DNA of 6,846 nt from an uncultured Bacteroidales bacterium (GCA_905234765.1 CAJOIF010000042.1:1-6846); one strand, 5' to 3'. Shown: positions 1 through 6,828, numbered from the stretch's first letter. The notes: generated by a model from the letters alone, not told the origin. A program made the numbers and translations.

Positions 1-228
1 GGCATGATGGCCGTCGCGGGTCCCAACGAACAGAGCGGCCTCTTCAAACGCGGCACCAACGCCGAAACCAGCGGCTTGTATTCGAATCGTGAGACTAGCC
101 CTCTTCTTCCCGTTCTGCCCACCCACGGCATCGATGATGACCAGAACGCCCCGCTCGGCAGCGGCATCGCCCTGCTGCTCGGCCTCGGCGGCGCCTACCT
201 CGTGGCCAAGAAGCGCAGAGAGGAATAA
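1..228 (+). CDS. C-terminal end of a probable surface protein with a PLGSG/hydrophobic/basic tail (5' truncated)
   Basis: The frame is open to the left window edge (first codon GGC at 1-3) and stops with TAA at 226-228, so this is the last 75 codons of a longer gene. The Met codons at 4 and 7 need not be the start. The visible part is Gly/Ser/Asn-rich and low in complexity, then ends in a tripartite tail: PLGSG, a hydrophobic stretch (roughly IALLLGLGGAYLVA) and a basic end, KKRREE. Similar short motif-membrane-basic tails occur at the ends of predicted exported proteins in Bacteroidales and resemble CTERM/sortase-type anchoring signals, but I cannot name the family. No catalytic domain is visible. 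The terminator at 370-399 probably ends this transcript. Function unknown; anchoring is inferred from the tail only. Confidence 0.6.
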   Translation, partial: GMMAVAGPNEQSGLFKRGTNAETSGLYSNRETSPLLPVLPTHGIDDDQNAPLGSGIALLLGLGGAYLVAKKRREE

Positions 229-271
229 CGGACGAAACCATCAAGGGAACGACATCCAGCCCTTAACCCTC

Positions 272-352
272 ATGGCGGACAGCGATCCGCCATCTCCCAA
301 GCGGGAAGACGACATCCTTCCGCATAAGGGATTGCGGGTCTTCGCCCGCAAT
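272..352. repeat. Three consecutive hairpin-forming repeats, about 30-nt period (REP/BIME-like)
   Basis: Three inverted repeats start at 272, 301 and 331. The first (272-293) has perfect 8-nt arms ATGGCGGA/TCCGCCAT around a 6-nt loop. The third (331-352) has perfect 8-nt arms ATTGCGGG/CCCGCAAT around a 6-nt loop. The second (301-323) pairs GCG plus GAAG with CTTC plus CGC, leaving G304 bulged and an 8-nt loop. First and third arms match at 6 of 8 positions, and both differences are compensated on the other arm. Seven nucleotides separate successive hairpins. They lie between the upstream stop codon and the terminator, so they would be in the 3' UTR of the upstream gene. The layout resembles REP/BIME-type elements; function unknown. 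Confidence 0.7.
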
Positions 353-369
353 GAGGGGATTCCTGAAGG

Positions 370-399
370 AAAGGCGTCGACAATGTCGACGCCTTTTTT
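370..399 (+). terminator. Rho-independent terminator of the upstream gene
   Basis: A near-perfect palindrome (arms AAAGGCGTCGACA at 370-382 and TGTCGACGCCTTT at 384-396, one central base) gives a GC-rich stem and runs into six T residues at 394-399. On the opposite strand the stem is followed only by TTTCC, so termination is mainly for + strand transcripts, here the gene ending at 228. It insulates that gene from the protease promoter that starts about 25 nt later. Confidence 0.9.
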
Positions 400-422
400 A
401 TGGCGTTTTCCGCGATTTTCTG

Positions 423-430
423 TACTTTTG
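423..430 (+). promoter_or_regulatory. Bacteroidota-type -7 promoter element of the protease operon
   Basis: TACTTTTG matches the Bacteroidota -7 consensus TAnnTTTG. It lies just after the terminator and 20 nt before the ATG at 451, which would leave a very short leader. No TTG-type -33 element is visible at the expected distance; only a TTTT run at 406-409 is close. The site falls inside the upstream extension of the reading frame, which argues against translation beginning at the ATG at 400. No convincing Shine-Dalgarno sequence precedes 451, which is common in this phylum. Confidence 0.6.
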
Positions 431-450
431 TGGCAAATAATCTGTCAGAA

Positions 451-3400
451 ATGAAAAGACTGCTTGCTATCGTTGCGATGATATTGCTGTCAATCAACGC
501 ATTCGCGAAAGAATCCGCGACGTTGATTGGCACGGGTGCCGCTGCGCCCAAGGTGGAACTGCTTTCGGAAACCGATGACGACATCACCGTGCGTTTCCGC
601 TTGGGCGGATACGCCATGAATCCGGTGGCGACACCCCGAGGCGAGGCCGTCGTCGTCACCGCGCCCAAGATGGCCTTCCTGCTGGAGGAAGGTGCCCCTG
701 ACTTGCCGTGGTTTGCCCTTCCTTTGGCCATCGGCGACACCGATGCATGGGAAGTGAAGGTGAGCCACGCGGAGTTTGAAGACCTGTCCAACGTTGACAT
801 TGCCCCGTCGAAAGGCAACCTCAGCCGCGCCATCGACCCCGAGACGGTGCCTTACCGCTATGGCGAGGCCTATTCGACGGATGCCTTCTATCCCGCAAAG
901 CAGGCAGACATGGATCAGCCCTATATCCTGCGCGACCTGCGCGGGCAGAACGTCATGGTCTATCCCTTTGCCTACAATCCCGTGACGAAGGTGCTGCGCA
1001 TCTACACCGAGATGACGCTCACCTTGCACATGACCGGCGATGCGGGCCGCAACCCCAAGCTGTCGCAAAAGCGCGTCGTGAGGATAGCTCCCGCCACGGC
1101 GGCCCTATATGCACGACGTTTCGTCAACTACCGCCAGGCCGCCGCGAAGTACAACTTCGTCGCCGACGAAGGCGAGACGATGGTGCTGTGTCCGAGCCAA
1201 TACATGGCGGCCATGCAGCCTTATGTCGACTGGAAGAACCAGTCGGGCCGCCCGACGACGCTCTACAGCCTCGACGAGGCCGGTGGCAACAACAGCAACG
1301 CCATCAAGAGTTTTATCCTCAGCCATTACAACAACCCTGACGAGAACCTCTGCCACGTACTGCTTGTCGGCGACTACGACGACCTCACGCCGCATTCCGT
1401 GAACGGTGCCGGTTCCGACATCTGGTTTGGCCAGCTGGAGGGCAACGACCACTATCCTGAGGTCTTTGTAGGGCGTTTCTCCGTGCAGAACGTGGCAGAC
1501 GTGGAACATCAGGTGGCCAAGGTCATCTATTATGAGCGCGACATGCCAGCCACCGCCGATTGGCTCAGCATGGGCATCGGCATCGGCTCCACCGAAGGAG
1601 CGGGTGTCGGGCACAACGGAGGCGAGTCGGACTGCCAGCATATCGATTACATCCGCGACACGCTGTTGCACTACACCTACAGCGAGGTGTCGCAGCACTA
1701 TGCCGGCGTGGGCGTGGGCACCAATGCGTCCATGCTCAGCGAAAACTTCAACGCGGGCGCGGGCATCTGCAACTACTGCAACCACGGCAGCGTCACGGGA
1801 TGGTATGTCGGCTCCTTCACCAACAGCCACGTCAACGCCCTCACCAACGATTACAAGTGGCCTTTCATCTGGTCGACGGCTTGCTTGAATGGCAAGTTCG
1901 ACGAGAACTGCTTCGGCGAGGCGTGGATGCGTGCCACCAACAACGTCACGGGCGTGCCTACGGGTGCCATCGGCGGCATGTTCAGTTGGACCAACCAACC
2001 TTGGCAGCCGCCCATGACGGGACAGGACGAGATGGTCGACGTGCTCTGCGAGTGGCGCAGTGCCGACCGCTATCACCACACCTTGGCGGGTGCCTCGCTC
2101 AACGGCAACATGAAGATTCTGGACATGTATCCCGCCGACGAAGGCGTCACCCACGACACCTGGATCCTCTTCGGCGACCCCAACCTCATGCTACGCACCG
2201 CCACGCCCCAACCGATGAACATCGTCTGCCAACCCGAGGTCATCTTCCTCGGACAGACTGAGCTGCATCTCATCGCCGATGTGGATTATGCGCTTGCTAC
2301 ACTCTCGGTCGACGGCACGGTGCTGTGTAGCGTCCCCATCGTCAATGGCGAGGCCACGCTGACGTTCGAAAGCCCCACAGAAACTGGCACGGCGCAGTTG
2401 GTGGTGACGGGCTTCAACAAGGTTACGCACGTGCAGGACATCGACATTATCCCCGCCAACGGCGCTTACCTCACCTTCGGCAGCTATGCCGTCAATACCG
2501 AGAGCGGTCAGGCCGACTACGGAGAAATATTTACTATTGACGTGACTGTCAAGAATATAGGAAATGAAACGGCCTCTGATGTGCAGGTGAGACTCCTTTC
2601 TGACTCATCTTATGTCGAGGTTCTTGACAGCGAAGCCACCATCCCCGCTATTGCTCCGATGGAGACCTACACCATTATTGGGGCTTTTCGCGTCAAAGTG
2701 GCCGACCTGATAGAGGACGGCACTCAAGCCGAGTTGATTCTTGACTGCCATGAGGGATACCTCGCCTGGGCCAGCAATTTCCTTATGACGCTTCATGCCC
2801 CCAAGCTGGAGTTGGCAGACTTTCGTCCTACGGGAAATGTCGGTCCCGGACAGAGTGGCATCCTGATGGTGGGCATCCGCAACACGGGCTCGGCGGCGGC
2901 ACACAACACCCGTGTGGAGCTTTATCCCAGTTCCACCGACATCACCTTCGACCAGACGACATATCACCTTTGGGACATCCCTGCTGGTGAGGTGGCGACC
3001 TCCTATTTCCATTTCACCGTCGACCCTGATGTAATGATTGGAAGTAGTTTTGAGACGATGTATATTGCTGAGGCAGAACGGTATATGCTTGAAGGTAGCG
3101 AGTTCCTTAATGTGGGTGTTTCGAAAGAGACCTTTGAGACGGGCGATTTCAGCACCTTCGATTGGCAGTCGCTTGGAGGGGCGGAATGGTACATCGACAA
3201 CAGTACTTCCAACACGGGCATCTACAGTGCACGGACGGGTGTCATCGGCCACAACAATCTGACGACGCTCCAAGTGGTGGTGGAAGTCAGTACGGCGGGA
3301 CAGATTTCGTTCTACAAGAAAACCTGCACCGAAGCCGACAAAGACAAACTGACGTTCTACATTGACAATCAAGCGCTTGGTGTGTGGTCGGGCGAGATAG

Positions 3401-4035
3401 GATGGAGCAAGGAGACCTTCGATGTCACGGAAGGGAGGCACACTTTCAAGTGGATCTACCTGAAGAACGGCTCGGGCAGCTACGGCGACGACGCCTGCTG
3501 GGTTGACGACATACAGTTTCCTGCGGCTTCCGTCATCGAAATCGAACCAGGCCCCGAACTCCAAGCCGTTGTTGACCACAACGTCGTCACTTTAACGTGG
3601 GCTGATTTAGGTGCTGATTATGAATATATTATACGCTGCAACGGCGACTATGTCACCGCCCAAAGCGCAACGAGTTATACAGAAGTCCATGGCGATGGCA
3701 CATGCCTTTACAGCGTCACGGGCCGTCACCAGAACAGGCTCACGGCACCGTCGTATGCCCTCGTTGAGGTGGGTATCTTGGAGGTGACGGAGGCCAGAAC
3801 GGAAATCAGCGTCTATCCCAATCCGACCCAAGATATCCTCTTTGTAGAAACGTGGCGTGCCGCGTCTCTACAAAGAATGGAATACCGCGTTTTCAATCTC
3901 TCGGGACAACAAATCATGTCGGGGAAGGCCTCGGGAGCCTTGCGCCTTGACTTCAGTGGTCAGCCCAAGGGCGTGTATGTGCTGCAAGTCGTCGGAGAAG
4001 GTCAAATGATAACACAAAAGATTGTAGTGCAATGA
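451..4035 (+). CDS. Secreted gingipain-like C25 cysteine peptidase with T9SS type A sorting domain
   Basis: The product (1194 aa) is predicted to be a protease exported by Sec and then by T9SS to the cell surface or medium. I chose the ATG at 451 over the in-frame ATG at 400 because it begins a clean signal peptide, MKRLLAIVAMILLSINAFA, with AFA before the cut. Domains in order, approximate residues: C25-type propeptide 20-235; C25 catalytic domain 240-580, ending near the motif FGDPNLMLRT; Ig-like 588-670; two CARDB-like beta domains 671-890 (DVTVKNIGNETASDV, VGIRNTGSAAAHNTRV); a cleaved-adhesin/jelly-roll-like domain 891-1027; an Fn3-like domain 1030-1110; sorting domain 1119-1194, starting ISVYPNPTQD. 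The catalytic dyad is intact: H445 in NHGS and C478 in STACLNGKF. They are 33 residues apart, the same spacing as H211/C244 of RgpB. Cleavage specificity cannot be read from sequence. The stop overlaps the next start (ATGA). Confidence 0.93.
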   Translation: MKRLLAIVAMILLSINAFAKESATLIGTGAAAPKVELLSETDDDITVRFRLGGYAMNPVATPRGEAVVVTAPKMAFLLEEGAPDLPWFALPLAIGDTDAWEVKVSHAEFEDLSNVDIAPSKGNLSRAIDPETVPYRYGEAYSTDAFYPAKQADMDQPYILRDLRGQNVMVYPFAYNPVTKVLRIYTEMTLTLHMTGDAGRNPKLSQKRVVRIAPATAALYARRFVNYRQAAAKYNFVADEGETMVLCPSQYMAAMQPYVDWKNQSGRPTTLYSLDEAGGNNSNAIKSFILSHYNNPDENLCHVLLVGDYDDLTPHSVNGAGSDIWFGQLEGNDHYPEVFVGRFSVQNVADVEHQVAKVIYYERDMPATADWLSMGIGIGSTEGAGVGHNGGESDCQHIDYIRDTLLHYTYSEVSQHYAGVGVGTNASMLSENFNAGAGICNYCNHGSVTGWYVGSFTNSHVNALTNDYKWPFIWSTACLNGKFDENCFGEAWMRATNNVTGVPTGAIGGMFSWTNQPWQPPMTGQDEMVDVLCEWRSADRYHHTLAGASLNGNMKILDMYPADEGVTHDTWILFGDPNLMLRTATPQPMNIVCQPEVIFLGQTELHLIADVDYALATLSVDGTVLCSVPIVNGEATLTFESPTETGTAQLVVTGFNKVTHVQDIDIIPANGAYLTFGSYAVNTESGQADYGEIFTIDVTVKNIGNETASDVQVRLLSDSSYVEVLDSEATIPAIAPMETYTIIGAFRVKVADLIEDGTQAELILDCHEGYLAWASNFLMTLHAPKLELADFRPTGNVGPGQSGILMVGIRNTGSAAAHNTRVELYPSSTDITFDQTTYHLWDIPAGEVATSYFHFTVDPDVMIGSSFETMYIAEAERYMLEGSEFLNVGVSKETFETGDFSTFDWQSLGGAEWYIDNSTSNTGIYSARTGVIGHNNLTTLQVVVEVSTAGQISFYKKTCTEADKDKLTFYIDNQALGVWSGEIGWSKETFDVTEGRHTFKWIYLKNGSGSYGDDACWVDDIQFPAASVIEIEPGPELQAVVDHNVVTLTWADLGADYEYIIRCNGDYVTAQSATSYTEVHGDGTCLYSVTGRHQNRLTAPSYALVEVGILEVTEARTEISVYPNPTQDILFVETWRAASLQRMEYRVFNLSGQQIMSGKASGALRLDFSGQPKGVYVLQVVGEGQMITQKIVVQ

Positions 4036-5267
4036 GTTATCTGAAATCAAATACCTTGTTTGAGCAGATTCGGACGGAAGACATCTATCAGCGTGTGCCG
4101 CGTCCCATCCTTATCGCCGACCATCTTCTGACCCCAGACAACATCGGCGCGATGATTCGTTTGGCCGACAACATCGGTGCCACGGAGGTGTGTTTTTTGG
4201 GTAGGGAAGAGGACCATCGTTTGGGCAAGGTGCGCCGTGCCGCTGCTTCGAGCCGCGACAATATCAAGTGGTATTTCAGCGAGGAGACCGATTTGCGGAA
4301 AATCGTGCCCGAAGGCAAGGCCATCGTAGCCATCGAGACCGCCGACAACGCTACCTGTATCTATGATACCGAACTACCTGAGAATGTGGCGTTTATCGTT
4401 GGAAGCGAGAGCCATGGCTTGAGCGATGAACTGTTGGCGCAATGTGACCAAGTGGTTTACATCCCAGTTCCAGGTCCCACACGCTCACTCAACGTCAGCC
4501 ACGCCGCCGCTGTCGCCTTGTTCGAGTGGCAGAGGCAGATGTCCCGAGTCCCGAAGTCCCGCGTCCCGCGTCAAAAAACATACAAACATATCTTTTTCGA
4601 CCTCGACCGCACCCTTTGGGACTTCGACGCTGCCGCTGAAGTGGCCTTTGAGCGCATCTATGACAAGTACGAATTGAAACGTCTCGGCATCCCCAGCGCG
4701 CATGAGTTCCACGAGGTGTATCATCCTCTGAATGAACGGCTTTGGGAGCAATATCGCGCCAACGAAATCACCAAAGACGACCTAAATCGTACCCGTTTTG
4801 TGCTGCCTTTGGAGCATTATGGCATCCACGACATCGCTTTAGCCGACCATCTGAGTGAGGACTATGTCTATTGGTCACCGCGCATCGTGAGGCTTGTGCC
4901 AGGCACGATGGAGTTACTGGATTATCTGAAGCCGAAGTATCATTTGCATCTGATTACCAACGGTTTCCAAGAGGTGCAGCACACCAAGTTGAGCGGGTCG
5001 GGCTTGGAGCCTTATTTTGAGACTTTGACCGTTTCGGAGGAAGTTGGCGTGAAAAAGCCGAACCCCGCGATTTTCCGTTATGCCCTTGACAAAACCCATG
5101 CCACTGCTGCGGAAAGCCTGATGATTGGTGACGAGATGGCTGTCGACATCGACGGTGCCCGCCTTGTCGGCATGGATCAAATCCTGTTCAACCCGAGCGG
5201 ACAAAAAGCTGAGGGGGAAAGGACGTATGAGGTGAAGAGTTTGTTGGAAATAAAGGGACTTCTTTGA
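4032..5267 (+). CDS. Fusion of SpoU/TrmH-family RNA 2'-O-methyltransferase and YjjG-like HAD nucleotidase
   Basis: One open frame of 411 aa joins two enzymes that are normally separate. Residues 1-168 are a SpoU (SPOUT) methyltransferase: NIGAMIRLADNIGA with N37, G39 and R43; the cofactor-loop motif GSESHGLS (124-131, E126); and SLNVSHAAAVALFEW (N154). This class methylates tRNA or rRNA ribose 2'-OH using S-adenosylmethionine; the target is unknown. Residues 182-411 are a HAD phosphatase most like YjjG/YfnB noncanonical pyrimidine nucleotidases: DLDRTLWDF with D190 and D192, T309 in ITNGF, K342 in KKPNP, and GDEMAVD (D367, D372). All four HAD motifs are intact. The joint, SRVPKSRVPR (171-180), is encoded by a dispersed repeat. 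The ATG overlaps the protease stop by 4 nt, suggesting translational coupling. M170, just before the repeat and the last Met before the HAD motifs, could serve as an internal HAD start. Both halves should be cytoplasmic. Confidence 0.9.
   Translation: MSYLKSNTLFEQIRTEDIYQRVPRPILIADHLLTPDNIGAMIRLADNIGATEVCFLGREEDHRLGKVRRAAASSRDNIKWYFSEETDLRKIVPEGKAIVAIETADNATCIYDTELPENVAFIVGSESHGLSDELLAQCDQVVYIPVPGPTRSLNVSHAAAVALFEWQRQMSRVPKSRVPRQKTYKHIFFDLDRTLWDFDAAAEVAFERIYDKYELKRLGIPSAHEFHEVYHPLNERLWEQYRANEITKDDLNRTRFVLPLEHYGIHDIALADHLSEDYVYWSPRIVRLVPGTMELLDYLKPKYHLHLITNGFQEVQHTKLSGSGLEPYFETLTVSEEVGVKKPNPAIFRYALDKTHATAAESLMIGDEMAVDIDGARLVGMDQILFNPSGQKAEGERTYEVKSLLEIKGLL
4541..4576 (-). repeat. Dispersed GTCCCGN repeat inside the fusion-gene linker (copy 1)
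   Basis: The core, 4541-4572 (32 nt), is built from GTCCCGA, GTCCCGAA, GTCCCGC, GTCCCGC and a final GTC. Its reverse complement recurs at 6784-6815 with one mismatch (C4569 against A6787), and four A/T bases extend the match to 4576/6780. In frame it encodes two 15-nt units giving SRVPK and SRVPR. It contains no stop codon in any of the six frames. It sits exactly between the methyltransferase and HAD domains. The strand is given as minus because the second copy is in the opposite orientation. Confidence 0.9.
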
Positions 5268-5294
5268 CTTTTGGGAGGAAGGATTTGCCCATAA

Positions 5295-5360
5295 TTCCTA
5301 AAAGTTGCGGAATAAATTTCATAAAAGTTGCGGAATAAATTTCCTAAAAGTTGCGGAATG
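5295..5360. repeat. Three tandem 23-bp direct repeats upstream of the ATPase promoter
   Basis: Copies begin at 5295, 5318 and 5341, an exact 23-nt period. All share TAAAAGTTGCGGAAT. Copies 1 and 2 differ only at the fourth base (C or A), and copy 3 stops matching after GGAAT. In copies 1 and 3 the shared core is flanked by TTCC and GGAA, a small dyad with 10 nt between the arms. The third copy ends 4 nt before the -33 element of the ATPase promoter. The preceding bases (TTTGCCCATAATTCC, from 5284) vaguely resemble a decayed fourth copy. The 151-nt gap between the two genes holds this array and the promoter; I see no convincing terminator there. An operator for a dimeric regulator is the simplest reading; this is inference. 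Confidence 0.85.
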
Positions 5361-5364
5361 TGTC

Positions 5365-5393
5365 TTGTATGTCATTTATTTTGAGTAATTTTG
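5365..5393 (+). promoter_or_regulatory. Bacteroidota-type promoter of the ATPase gene
   Basis: TTG at 5365-5367 and TAATTTTG at 5386-5393 are separated by 18 nt, close to the Bacteroidota -33/-7 arrangement (TTTG, then TAnnTTTG). Transcription would start near 5400. A TAAGGA at 5402-5407 lies 11 nt before the ATG at 5419 and may act as a weak ribosome binding site. The promoter abuts the 23-bp repeats, so a factor bound there would sit directly upstream of RNA polymerase. Confidence 0.65.
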
Positions 5394-5418
5394 CAGCGAA
5401 TTAAGGAATGGGATTTTT

Positions 5419-6705
5419 ATGGCAAAAAAAGCAAATTATAAGAGGCGTATTGCAGACATTCTGCTTGAGCGCAGATTACAAGGCAAGGGTGCCCTGTTGA
5501 TAGAAGGCCCGAAATGGTGTGGAAAGACCACTACGGCCAAACAGTTTGCTGGAAGTTTGTTGGGTTTGGGCGACAGCGTTACATTAGCCACTGCGCAAAC
5601 AGCATTGCAGGTCAATTCAAACGTGCTATTAGCAGGCGAGACCCCGAGGCTGATAGACGAATGGCAGGTAATGCCAGAACTTTGGGACATGGTGCGCTCT
5701 GAGGTGGACAAACGGCAAGCATTTGGACAATTTATCTTGACGGGCAGTAGCGTTCCTCCAGAGCAAGAGAAACTTCATCACAGTGGCACAGGTAGAATCG
5801 GACGTATCAGTATGCGTCCCATGAGCCTCTGGGAATCGGGTGAGTCAAACGGTACGGTAAGTTTGAGCGATTTGTTTGAGGGTATTTCGATGGAGCCGAA
5901 AAACAATTTGCTTAACTTGGAGCAAATTGCCTATTTGGTGTGTCGGGGAGGATGGCCTTTGTCTACCATGATGAAAGGGAACGTCGCTTTGGACGAGGCT
6001 CGCGACTATTACGAAGCTATCTATAAGGTTGATATTCATCGTGTTGACAAAGTGCATCGCAATAGTGAGCGTACCCGTCTATTGCTGCGTTCATACGCTC
6101 GAAATCAGGGATGTGCTATCAGTTTCAATCGATTGAGTGAGGATATCAAGGAAAATGATAACCAATCCATTACTTACGAAACTGTTTCGGATTATGTAGA
6201 TGCCCTGAAAAAACTGTTTGTTATCGAAGACATGCCTGCTTGGAATCCCAATTTGAGGAGTAAAGTTGCCATACAGACTTCGGACACGCGGTATTTCATT
6301 GACCCAAGTATTGCTACTAGTGCGCTGTCTATTGGACCAAAAGACTTGATGAATGACTTGAAGACCTTGGGCCTGTTTTTCGAGACCATGGCTGTCCGTG
6401 ACTTGCGCGTTTATGCCGATGCCTTGTCGGGCAATGTGTTTCATTTCCGCAATGCAGCTGGTTTGGAATGTGATGCGGTGTTACATCGTCGCGATGGGAC
6501 ATACGGACTGATAGAAATTAAGTTGGGCGGCCCCGACCTTATTGAGAAAGGTGCGTCCACTATATGTGACTTGGCCAAAAAAATCGATTCGGAAAAGATG
6601 CCGATGCCTTCTTTCATGATGGTGCTGACAGCGGTGGGGGATTATTCCTATCGCCGACCGAAAGACGGCGTTTGGGTGGTGCCTATAGGCTGTCTGAAAC
6701 CGTGA
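5419..6705 (+). CDS. AAA_14-DUF4143 ATP-binding protein
   Basis: This 428-aa protein has the two-part build of the AAA_14 plus DUF4143 family, at a usual length for it. The N-terminal ATPase shows Walker A GPKWCGKTT (30-38), Walker B RLIDEWQ with D80 and E81, a sensor-like ILTGSS (106-111), and a basic stretch GTGRIGRISMRP typical of the family. The C-terminal DUF4143 part ends in a region resembling PD-(D/E)XK nucleases: E350 and D352 in LECDAVL, then E366 and K368 in LIEIKLG; all four residues are present. There is no signal peptide or membrane segment, so it should be cytoplasmic. The cellular role of this family is not established, and nuclease activity is only a structural inference. It has its own promoter and terminator. 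Hand counts of individual 60-nt lines give 33-42% GC here, against about 62% in the protease catalytic region, which hints at a different origin. Confidence 0.88.
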   Translation: MAKKANYKRRIADILLERRLQGKGALLIEGPKWCGKTTTAKQFAGSLLGLGDSVTLATAQTALQVNSNVLLAGETPRLIDEWQVMPELWDMVRSEVDKRQAFGQFILTGSSVPPEQEKLHHSGTGRIGRISMRPMSLWESGESNGTVSLSDLFEGISMEPKNNLLNLEQIAYLVCRGGWPLSTMMKGNVALDEARDYYEAIYKVDIHRVDKVHRNSERTRLLLRSYARNQGCAISFNRLSEDIKENDNQSITYETVSDYVDALKKLFVIEDMPAWNPNLRSKVAIQTSDTRYFIDPSIATSALSIGPKDLMNDLKTLGLFFETMAVRDLRVYADALSGNVFHFRNAAGLECDAVLHRRDGTYGLIEIKLGGPDLIEKGASTICDLAKKIDSEKMPMPSFMMVLTAVGDYSYRRPKDGVWVVPIGCLKP

Positions 6706-6714
6706 GATGAATCT

Positions 6715-6744
6715 AACCCTGATGAATGATTTCGTCGGGGTTTT
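6715..6744 (+). terminator. Rho-independent terminator after the ATPase gene
   Basis: AACCCTGATGAA (6715-6726) pairs with TTCGTCGGGGTT (6731-6742) as a 12-bp stem with two G-U wobbles and a TGAT loop, and runs into four T residues at 6741-6744. It begins 9 nt after the TGA. The U tract is short, so efficiency is uncertain. The wobbles would be A-C mismatches on the other strand, so it favours + strand transcripts. Confidence 0.75.
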
Positions 6745-6779
6745 CATTAAGTAAGTGTTCAAAATTAAACTACATATTG

Positions 6780-6815
6780 TTTTGACACGGGACGCGGGAC
6801 TTCGGGACTCGGGAC
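6780..6815 (+). repeat. Dispersed GTCCCGN repeat, inverted intergenic copy (copy 2)
   Basis: The 32-nt core at 6784-6815 is the reverse complement of 4541-4572 with one mismatch, and TTTT at 6780-6783 extends the match. Here the element lies in non-coding DNA after the ATPase terminator, which suggests the family is normally intergenic and that the copy in the fusion gene is the unusual one. Sequence beyond both ends does not match the other copy. Confidence 0.9.
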
Positions 6816-6828
6816 CCAGCCCTAAACC

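Noticed and set aside
400..450. In-frame ATG at 400 as the protease start, adding 17 residues
   Set aside because: It overlaps the end of the terminator and contains the -7 element; the extension would bury the signal peptide that begins cleanly at 451.
1105..2154. Long minus-strand open frame of 349 codons opposite the protease
   Set aside because: It lies antisense to the conserved C25 catalytic domain, and its product has a biased V/A/H/R-rich composition without recognisable motifs, as expected for a shadow in GC-rich DNA.
1560..2261. Plus-strand open frame of 233 codons in another frame of the protease
   Set aside because: The product is dominated by H, R and Q and overlaps the catalytic His and Cys codons; it is a frame-shifted shadow.
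2605..3579. Long minus-strand open frame of 324 codons opposite the protease stalk
   Set aside because: Antisense to recognisable beta-sandwich domains, with no motif, promoter or start context of its own.
5295..5360. CRISPR array
   Set aside because: The 23-nt units are directly adjacent with no spacers, and no cas gene is present.
5295..5360. Plasmid replication origin iterons
   Set aside because: There is no replication initiator gene, DnaA box set or AT-rich melting region recognisable in the window, and the neighbouring genes look chromosomal.
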